From positions 1-5,315 of the forward strand of contig JACDAY010000230.1 in the NCBI GenBank assembly GCA_013695195.1: a stretch of DNA of 5,315 nucleotides, in the 5' to 3' direction. Below, piece by piece: positions 1 through 4,620 of this stretch (its first letter is position 1; every line of letters starts with the position of its first letter). Under the pieces are notes generated by a model that was given only the letters and a program-made list of their open reading frames with translations, made no database searches and had not been told where the DNA came from. Both the position numbers and the translations under genes were made by a program. This DNA is from Blastocatellia bacterium. Lineage in GTDB: Bacteria; Acidobacteriota; Blastocatellia; Pyrinomonadales; Pyrinomonadaceae.

Positions 1-789
1 GTCAGAAACGGCGGCGGCTCGGGCTTGCTCAAAGATATGCCTCGGCTTGAAACGATCCTTAAGGAAATAAAAAAGTCGATCACAATTCCGTTAACTTTGA
101 AACTGCGGACGGGCTTTTCAGATACAACGATAAACTGCGTCGATGTTGCTAAAATGGCCGAGCAGTGCGGTGTCGAGCATATCCAGGTTCACGGGCGCAC
201 GCGCGACCAGGGCTATAAAGGCCTGGCGAATTGGGACTTAATTAAGCAGGTGAAACAGGCCGTGAGCATTCCGGTGTCCGGAAACGGCGATATCACGTCA
301 ATCGAATACGGATTACAGCGATGGAGGGAATCGGGAACCGACGGCATCCTGATCGGTCGCGGCGCGATGCAGAATCCGTGGATCTTCCGGCAATTTCAGG
401 ACGCGATAGAGGGCCACGAGCCTTATAAACCTGACTTGTCCGAAAAAAAGGCCGTGTTGCTGGAGTTTTTTGAAATGCTTCGCGAGGAAATGCCGGAGAT
501 CGTTGCTCTCGGCAAAATGAAGCAACTCGCCGGACAGTTTACAAAAGGACTTGTCGGTGGCGCGCAGTTTCGACAGAAGCTTTACCATTCGCATTCAGCG
601 GAGGAAATTTTGGACAATATTACCGTTTATTTTGAAGTCTTGGAGCTCCAACGTACATTTGGCGACGGAATGGTTGAATCGAATTCAAATAAAGATGTGG
701 GGTTCGTTTCGTGTGAGTTAAAAATGGGTGAAAATGATTGCGCGACACCCGAAATCCGACACACCAAAGCCGTAGCTGTGCATCAGTAG
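1..789 (+). CDS. dusB: tRNA-dihydrouridine synthase, DusB/NifR3-like (5' end outside window)
   Basis: FMN-dependent enzyme that reduces uridine to dihydrouridine in the D-loop region of tRNA, using NADPH; cytoplasmic. The reading frame is open from base 1, and the first visible residues, VRNGGGSGLLKD, correspond to the family segment just after the catalytic 'MGCP' cysteine, so that cysteine lies upstream of the window. Of the 262 visible residues, LTLKLRTGF (about 31-39), VHGRTR (63-68, phosphate and uracil contacts in the family), IPVSGNGDI (90-98) and DGILIGRGAMQNPWIF (about 114-129) follow the DusB order: TIM barrel, then the helical tRNA-binding domain ending near YFE at 210-212. About 50 further residues follow with no motif I recognise, longer than E. 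coli DusB as I remember it. The internal TTG at base 25 is not a start, because homology continues upstream of it. The next gene begins 17 bp downstream on the same strand. Family assignment is firm; the DusB subtype is probable. Confidence 0.93.
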   Translation, partial: VRNGGGSGLLKDMPRLETILKEIKKSITIPLTLKLRTGFSDTTINCVDVAKMAEQCGVEHIQVHGRTRDQGYKGLANWDLIKQVKQAVSIPVSGNGDITSIEYGLQRWRESGTDGILIGRGAMQNPWIFRQFQDAIEGHEPYKPDLSEKKAVLLEFFEMLREEMPEIVALGKMKQLAGQFTKGLVGGAQFRQKLYHSHSAEEILDNITVYFEVLELQRTFGDGMVESNSNKDVGFVSCELKMGENDCATPEIRHTKAVAVHQ

Positions 790-806
790 TTTAATAGAGA
801 TTAAAT

Positions 807-1667
807 ATGAAATACTTTAGTTTATTAGCATTTTTAACACTCTTTATTTTGCCGGCTACGAGTTTAGCTCAGAAAATAACCGTTGAAGAAGTTTTGGCCA
901 AGCATCTCGAATCGATCGGGGTGAAACAGAAACGAGACAACATCAAGAATCAGATAGCATCAGCCAACGTCCGCTTCAAATTAAAAGGCAGCGTTAATGC
1001 TATTGACGGAAAGGCCGTATTGGTTTCGTCCGGCAACAAAAATATATGGGGAATGCTCCTAAGTTCAAATGATTATCCACAAGATCGCTTCGGATTTGAT
1101 GGAAAAGATGTCAGGGTCGGTTTCGTTCGGCCTGGAACGTATTCGATACTGGGCACCTTTATACTTTCGTATAAAGAGCTTCTTCGTGAAGGGTTACTCG
1201 GCGGGACATTATTTTCATCCTGGGCTTTAAATCATACCGAGGCAATAAAACCGAAACTATCCTACGACGGCACAAAAAAAATCGACGGAAACGATACACA
1301 TGTGATCGATTACAACATTAGGGGCGGTTCCGATTTGAGTATTAAAATGTACTTTGAAACAAAAACATTTCGGCACGTTCGGACTGAATATAATAGAGTA
1401 ATAGCCGCTAGACAAGGTTCTACGATCGACAGCTCGGCAGGGCAGAGTCCCGACCGATATAAATTAATCGAAGATTTTTCCGATTTTCAAAACGTTAGCG
1501 GGTTGACTGTGCCAAGAAAATATACGATTTTTTATAGTTTCTCCGGAAGTTCGTCAATAAGAGTTGCCAATTCTCCGTATCGGGAGCTCGAATTGGTTTT
1601 CGAAATTACAAATTTCGTTACTAATCAGGACATTGATCCGGGATCGTTCGACATCGATTCGAAATAG
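807..1667 (+). CDS. Exported LolA/LolB-like protein of unknown function
   Basis: A 286-residue protein with a clear Sec signal peptide: Lys2, a hydrophobic stretch at about 4-17 and a likely cut after SLA (A21/Q22). The mature part begins with ITVEEVLAKHLESIG, a segment typical of outer-membrane lipoprotein-sorting (LolA/LolB-like) proteins. Later segments fit the same beta-rich fold: YDGTKKIDGNDTHVIDY (about 153-169), IKMYFETKTFRHVRTEY (179-195, the 'lyfd..T' strand pair), a YKLIEDFSDFQNVSGLTVPRKYTI region (218-241) and an ending NQDIDPGSFDI. No lipobox and no later membrane segment, so it is probably a soluble periplasmic protein that binds lipid or a lipidated protein; that role is inferred from fold resemblance only. 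The ATG at 807 is chosen because it gives the signal peptide; upstream AGAGA (796..800) is a weak ribosome site. Likely co-transcribed with dus upstream and the repeat-protein gene 5 bp downstream. Confidence 0.8.
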   Translation: MKYFSLLAFLTLFILPATSLAQKITVEEVLAKHLESIGVKQKRDNIKNQIASANVRFKLKGSVNAIDGKAVLVSSGNKNIWGMLLSSNDYPQDRFGFDGKDVRVGFVRPGTYSILGTFILSYKELLREGLLGGTLFSSWALNHTEAIKPKLSYDGTKKIDGNDTHVIDYNIRGGSDLSIKMYFETKTFRHVRTEYNRVIAARQGSTIDSSAGQSPDRYKLIEDFSDFQNVSGLTVPRKYTIFYSFSGSSSIRVANSPYRELELVFEITNFVTNQDIDPGSFDIDSK

Positions 1668-1672
1668 CAATT

Positions 1673-2140
1673 ATGAATTTAAAAATTTTGTGCTTCGTTT
1701 TGATTTTGATAGTTATTGCGAGTTCCGGCGTGTGCAGCGCGCAAATAATCGCGAGAGACAAAGCAAAATCCGTTGAATCACCAAATGTCGCCGGAACGAA
1801 ATCAACTGCCGCCTACGCCGAGCTTTTACTTAGGAAAACAGAGCTTCAGGCAGACCTGGAATCTCTTATTCTCGAGTATACCGAAGAATATCCGAAGGTA
1901 AAAGAGATCAGATTTACGCTGGGACTGATTCAGAAGGAAAGCGACAGGATGTTTTCTGTAAAATTTTCTGACGCATCGAAATTTACGCTCGCACTAGGAA
2001 AATTGATTGTCCGGAAAATAGAGCTTGAAATCGACCTGTGGGGTTTGTTAAAAAATTATAATGACGGGCATCCGGATGTAAAGCGGGCAAAACGCAAGGT
2101 TGAGATTTACGAGTCGGCGATAAGGGAAATTTTAGGATAA
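1673..2140 (+). CDS. Small secreted protein with two helical repeats carrying a Y-x4-P-x-V-K motif
   Basis: I do not recognise a named family. The 155-residue product has a signal peptide (hydrophobic 4-17, likely cut after CSA at A23/Q24; the SGVC preceding is not a good lipobox). The rest is two charged, leucine-rich helical units aligned without gaps at an offset of 60 residues: residues 51-77 and 111-137 share 12 of 27 positions (L51, R54, K55, E57, L58, D61, L62, L65, Y69, P74, V76, K77). Each unit ends EEYPKVK or DGHPDVK, resembling the 'Y..hPdV' turn in the coiled coil of Wzz/GumC-type chain-length proteins, but no transmembrane segments flank it. The ATG at 1673 lies 5 bp after the preceding stop with no clear Shine-Dalgarno sequence, so translational coupling is likely. 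The last 9 bp overlap the convergent rqcP-like gene. Being a real exported protein is likely; its function is unknown. Confidence 0.82.
   Translation: MNLKILCFVLILIVIASSGVCSAQIIARDKAKSVESPNVAGTKSTAAYAELLLRKTELQADLESLILEYTEEYPKVKEIRFTLGLIQKESDRMFSVKFSDASKFTLALGKLIVRKIELEIDLWGLLKNYNDGHPDVKRAKRKVEIYESAIREILG
1823..2083 (+). repeat. Internal tandem duplication in the secreted repeat protein, 180-bp period
   Basis: The two protein repeats (units roughly 1823..1903 and 2003..2083) are exactly 180 bp apart and still resemble each other as DNA: 1833..1858 and 2013..2038 match at 20 of 26 bases, sharing GGAAAA, AGAGCTT and GACCTG. This points to an in-gene duplication. Confidence 0.7.
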
Positions 2141-2413
2141 GGCGGTTTCATCTTCGAGAATTTCATTCGATTTAATCGAGTACAAATTCTCCGCATCCGT
2201 TTTCGACACTTGTTTTTTGGCGGGTACATCGAACACGGAGATCTTTGTCAGACGATTTCGACGCCTTATCTCAATTTCATCACCGGCTTTTATTTCCTTC
2301 GACGATTTGGCCGGCGCACCGTTTACCTTTATCAATCCCGCATCACAAAACTCCTGCGCAAGATTTCGTCTGGCGATCAAACGGCTTATTTTCAGAAAGA
2401 GATCAAGGCGCAT
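2132..2413 (-). CDS. rqcP: S4-domain RNA-binding protein, RqcP (YabO)-like
   Basis: A 93-residue S4-domain protein. Residues 1-20, MRLDLFLKISRLIARRNLAQ, closely match what I recall of B. subtilis RqcP/YabO (MRLDKFLKVSRLIKRRTLAK), including R2, R11, R15 and R16. The S4 core follows (GLIKVNGAPAKSSKEIKAGDEIEI, about 26-49). The tail DAENLYSIKSNEIL (73-86) also matches the RqcP ending, and the length suits RqcP (about 85-95 residues) better than the longer Hsp15/HslR. In B. subtilis, RqcP binds stalled 50S-peptidyl-tRNA complexes and, with RqcH, drives C-terminal alanine tailing of stuck peptides; a role here assumes an RqcH partner elsewhere in the genome. It lies 74 bp downstream of the PpiC-family gene on the same strand, so probably the same operon. 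No clear Shine-Dalgarno precedes the ATG at 2413. Its stop lies inside the end of the convergent repeat-protein gene. The alternative is a generic HslR-like S4 protein. Confidence 0.88.
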   Translation of the reverse strand: MRLDLFLKISRLIARRNLAQEFCDAGLIKVNGAPAKSSKEIKAGDEIEIRRRNRLTKISVFDVPAKKQVSKTDAENLYSIKSNEILEDETALS

Positions 2414-2424
2414 TAATAGTGTGT

Positions 2425-2486
2425 AAATCGAAAATGAAAATAGACCGCGAAGCAGCTTTCCATTTTCCGCGTTCCATTTTCAATTT
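2425..2486 (-). repeat. Intercistronic inverted/direct repeat between the PpiC-family gene and rqcP
   Basis: The gap holds two direct copies of TTCCATTTTC (2458..2467 and 2472..2481) separated by CGCG. The segment 2425..2436 (AAATCGAAAATG) is the reverse complement of 2475..2486 with one mismatch, giving a possible 12-bp AT-rich stem with a 38-nt loop. The core GAAAATG can pair with either TTCCATTTTC copy, and CGCG at 2446..2449 can pair with CGCG at 2468..2471. There is no U-run after the stem on the operon transcript, so this is not a standard terminator; an RNA processing or stability element, or a remnant of a dispersed repeat, is possible. Confidence 0.45.
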
Positions 2487-2487
2487 T

Positions 2488-3546
2488 TTATTGTTTAGTT
2501 TCTGTCTTTTCCTTGCGCTCTTCCTCAAAAAGAATCGGGGCAACTAAAGGCCGGTAACTATCGCTGATCTTTATATACGAATCATCGCGAAGCGACGCCA
2601 TAAACTTTTTATGTTCGGCAGGAGCTCGTTCCGCCATAATCGCAATACGCACGGCATTTTCGTCGAAGACCGATTCACTGCTCGCCTGTTCCCTAGCATC
2701 GACTCTCAAAATAACCACGCCGACCTGCTCCGCGTCAAAAGGATCGGTAATGCCGCCGACCTTTACATCTTTGAGTTTAGCGGCAAGCAGTTCCGATATC
2801 TCGGTTACCTTTAACTTTTCAGTCTTTCCGGCTCCCTGAGTAACTACGCCAGGATCCGAATTTTCCTTAGATAATTTGGCAAAATCCGCACCGGCTCTGA
2901 GCTGTGTTACTAATTGTTTTGCCTTTTCACGAACCTCAGCTTCTACGCGTCCGGCAAAACTAAGAAAAATTTCACTTATCGAAACCGTTTCGGGCTTGGT
3001 GAACCGCGCTCTGTTCTTATCGTAGTAATCTTTAAGCTCTTTTGAGGTCGTTCCCCAATAGGCTTTTGACCGGACTTCCCTCTGTAGGACAATATCGCGC
3101 GTCGCTTGTTTACGCCAAAGTTCACGGATCTCCTGCGGGTCGACACCGGTCTTTTCCATTTCTGCGTAGAGAGCTTCCAAAGTCTTCAAATTATACTGTT
3201 TCATAATTTGAAGAAACCGCTCATTAAGGCTCGCATCGATCTCGCGGTCGAGGCCGAGCTCTTTTGCCCTTTGAATAAGCAGTTCCTCGTTTATAAGGCC
3301 GGCGATCAATTCGCCCTGCTTTTCATCAACCATTTTTTGGGCTTCTTCGCGCTTTTTACCCTGCTGTACGTGGGTATCGACAACATCCTTGGCCTCACGT
3401 TTTACACGGGAAAGGGTTATAACTCCTTCATTTACCTGGGCGACGACCTCGTCCACAACTCTTTCCTGGGTTTCCTGAGCGGACACCGCAAAACCTGTTA
3501 AAAACAAAATCGACAGCATGAAAAATTTCGAACCAATATATCTCAT
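2488..3546 (-). CDS. Exported SurA/PpiC-family chaperone with degenerate parvulin active site
   Basis: A 352-residue periplasmic folding factor of the SurA/PrsA type, expected to assist outer-membrane or secreted proteins. A signal peptide (hydrophobic 8-20, likely cut after VSA at A23/Q24) is followed by a SurA N-terminal-like helical domain (about 29-165, starting VVDEVVAQVNEGVITLSRV). A parvulin-like domain spans about 186-285 (ADFAKLSKENSDPGVVTQGAG is the usual 'F..lA...S.dp....gG' segment). A C-terminal helix and strand (KKFMASLRDDSYIKISDSY, about 313-331) would close the SurA_N fold, and a charged tail ends the protein. Two positions that are usually histidine in active parvulins are changed: SEIFL has E192 where 'rHIL' is expected, and GVVIL has V278 where 'GyHIi' is expected. 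Isomerase activity is therefore doubtful and a chaperone role more likely. The ATG is supported by AGGAG six bases upstream. It is first in a likely two-gene operon with rqcP. Confidence 0.9.
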   Translation of the reverse strand: MRYIGSKFFMLSILFLTGFAVSAQETQERVVDEVVAQVNEGVITLSRVKREAKDVVDTHVQQGKKREEAQKMVDEKQGELIAGLINEELLIQRAKELGLDREIDASLNERFLQIMKQYNLKTLEALYAEMEKTGVDPQEIRELWRKQATRDIVLQREVRSKAYWGTTSKELKDYYDKNRARFTKPETVSISEIFLSFAGRVEAEVREKAKQLVTQLRAGADFAKLSKENSDPGVVTQGAGKTEKLKVTEISELLAAKLKDVKVGGITDPFDAEQVGVVILRVDAREQASSESVFDENAVRIAIMAERAPAEHKKFMASLRDDSYIKISDSYRPLVAPILFEEERKEKTETKQ

Positions 3547-3552
3547 CTAATA

Positions 3553-3557
3553 CTCCT
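3553..3557 (-). promoter_or_regulatory. Shine-Dalgarno site of the PpiC-family gene
   Basis: On the minus strand AGGAG lies 6 nt before the ATG at 3546. It is the only strong ribosome-binding site among the complete genes of this window and it fixes this start. Confidence 0.75.
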
Positions 3558-3566
3558 AAAAACAGA

Positions 3567-3596
3567 TATTTAACACTGAGTGTGCGAGAAACGCAA
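3567..3596 (-). promoter_or_regulatory. Candidate sigma-70 promoter for the PpiC-family gene, with a palindrome in the spacer
   Basis: On the minus strand TTGCGT (3596..3591) and TAAATA (3572..3567) are 18 bp apart, with TG one base before the -10 hexamer (extended -10). Transcription would start near 3560, leaving a very short leader of about 14 nt. The spacer contains the perfect palindrome ACACT-G-AGTGT (3573..3583), which could be an operator. The match is partial and alternatives in this AT-rich stretch are possible. Confidence 0.35.
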
Positions 3597-3817
3597 TAAG
3601 CAAACAGCAGGTTTGATGCAAAAAATGAAGATGAAGTTTCTTTTCAACTTATTTTTACCTTAATCAGAAATTTTCAATTGCTGCCTAATTTTCAGCATTT
3701 TCCATACATTTCCCTGTGCACTGTGTGTTTAATCTCCTTTTAGAACCAACACAAGATATTTCACAAAGCTTACAATAAATAATAAAGCGGAAACTAAACT
3801 TTTGCTGATTAACAATG

Positions 3818-3847
3818 TTGGATTACTGAATCGATATCTATTATAAT
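3818..3847 (+). promoter_or_regulatory. Candidate sigma-70 promoter for the zinc-ribbon/HEAKH gene
   Basis: A perfect TATAAT (3842..3847) lies 18 bp after TTGGAT (3818..3823), which matches TTGACA at only three of six bases. The expected start of transcription near 3854 would leave about 37 nt before the ATG at 3891, but only about 7 nt before the in-frame GTG at 3861. This favours the ATG start. Confidence 0.5.
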
Positions 3848-3890
3848 CTACCGACCAATAGTGGTTTCTTTAAATTCACGCTCCCGCCAA

Positions 3891-4532
3891 ATGAACAAAA
3901 AATGCCCGAACTGCAAGCTCGTAAATTACGCAAACGCTGAAGCGTGCGCCCGCTGCGGGCTGCATTTTATTGAGAGCGAGAGTGTCGCTCCGCGCCGCCG
4001 TTTAATAAAACGCGCATTTATATGTTTGATTGTAACAATATTGGTTCTCGGCGGCTTTTATGCATCACTGGTGTTTTCGGCGAAAGCCTTGAGTTATGAT
4101 GAACGAAATGCGGCGGTCGGCGCGATTGCCGTTCTTGAAGCAAAAGGCTTCTCCGACGAAGTGTTTTTATTACGTAATGTCGCGGTATTTCGCGGCAATG
4201 ACAACTGGCTTAACGCTTCGGTTGAGAAGGAAAACGCCTTCGCCGCGACAAATTTTCCGTTTGAGATAGTAACGCTTTACCCGGATTTTTTTATGTATCC
4301 CGTCGATGATATAGAGCGTGCGGCGATCCTGCTACACGAAGCCAAACACCTACAGGGTAAAGACGAAAAAGAAGCTTACGAGTTCGTTTGGCGAAATAAA
4401 AAGCAGCTTGGCTGGAACAAAGAGCAATATAAAAGCTCCGTCATCTGGCAAGCGGTCAGGACGCAAACCCGGGAATATTCTCCGAACCTTTTTGTCTGCG
4501 ATGCGAACCATTTTGGCGACTGCACGGAATAG
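3891..4532 (+). CDS. Zinc-ribbon, single-pass membrane protein with a zincin-like HEAKH motif
   Basis: I do not recognise a named family. The 213-residue product starts MNKKCPNCKL; C5, C8, C19 and C22 (CPNC...CARCG) form a zinc ribbon. A basic stretch (RRRLIKR, 36-41) then precedes one membrane helix (about 43-63), so the ribbon should face the cytoplasm and the rest the periplasm. The outer part has LLHEAKHLQGKDEKEAYEF (147-165): H149, E150 and H153 fit the HExxH zinc-binding and catalytic motif, and E161 or E164 could be the third ligand, as in gluzincins. Two cysteines near the end (C203, C211) could form a disulfide. A membrane-bound metalloprotease is possible but unproven; HExxH can occur by chance. 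An in-frame GTG at 3861 would add ten residues, but the ATG is preferred because it puts the ribbon at the N-terminus and suits the promoter. It is divergent from the PpiC-family gene and convergent with mfd. Confidence 0.85.
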   Translation: MNKKCPNCKLVNYANAEACARCGLHFIESESVAPRRRLIKRAFICLIVTILVLGGFYASLVFSAKALSYDERNAAVGAIAVLEAKGFSDEVFLLRNVAVFRGNDNWLNASVEKENAFAATNFPFEIVTLYPDFFMYPVDDIERAAILLHEAKHLQGKDEKEAYEFVWRNKKQLGWNKEQYKSSVIWQAVRTQTREYSPNLFVCDANHFGDCTE

Positions 4533-4561
4533 TATAAATTGCCGTAAAAGGGCACAAAACA

Positions 4562-4595
4562 CGCAAAAAAATGAATTCAAATAAATTTTTTTGCG
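4562..4595. terminator. Probable bidirectional terminator between convergent genes
   Basis: A perfect 11-bp inverted repeat, CGCAAAAAAAT (4562..4572) and ATTTTTTTGCG (4585..4595), has a 12-nt loop and lies midway between the stops of the zinc-ribbon gene and mfd. Each strand reads an A-run, a loop and a T-run, a layout that can act in both directions. The stem is unusually AT-rich and the U-run lies within the stem and is not downstream of a GC stem. Outer complementary pieces (AAAAGG at 4546..4551 with CCTTTT at 4606..4611) could extend the structure. Confidence 0.55.
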
Positions 4596-4620
4596 GCATT
4601 TGGGGCCTTTTTGTGGTTAT

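Larger units (their letters stand above)
3547..3890. other. AT-rich divergent intergenic region, no gene seen
   Basis: This 344-bp spacer separates the divergent PpiC-family gene and the zinc-ribbon gene. GC content is about 31% over 3661..3840, clearly lower than the flanking genes. I see promoter candidates at both ends and no credible coding frame, RNA gene or mobile-element end. The central part (about 3600..3810) has no structure that I can support. Confidence 0.7.

Noticed and set aside
313..594. 93-residue minus-strand frame within the dus gene
   Set aside because: Antisense to conserved Dus motifs and without recognisable features.
1688..1732. Possible lipoprotein processing site (SGVC) in the repeat protein
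   Set aside because: Valine at -1 and serine at -3 do not fit the lipobox; CSA/Q is a better signal peptidase I site.
1564..1776. 70-residue plus-strand frame spanning the end of the LolA-like gene and the start of the repeat gene
   Set aside because: Overlaps two genes with clear signal peptides in another frame; its sequence is low in hydrophobic core residues and carries no motif.
2210..2547. Three overlapping plus-strand open frames opposite rqcP and the repeat gap
   Set aside because: They are antisense to a clearly homologous S4-domain gene and show no motif, signal peptide or ribosome site.
3106..3501. 131-residue plus-strand frame opposite the PpiC-family gene
   Set aside because: Phe/Leu-rich antisense shadow of a well-supported SurA/PpiC coding sequence.
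3616..3663. Short plus-strand frame encoding a 15-residue peptide starting MQKMKMKFLF
   Set aside because: No good ribosome site, very AT-rich context that produces such frames by chance, and no gene directly downstream that it could lead.
3861..3890. In-frame GTG that would extend the zinc-ribbon protein by ten residues
   Set aside because: No ribosome site, only about 7 nt from the predicted transcription start, and the added residues precede an otherwise typical MNKKCPNC zinc-ribbon start.
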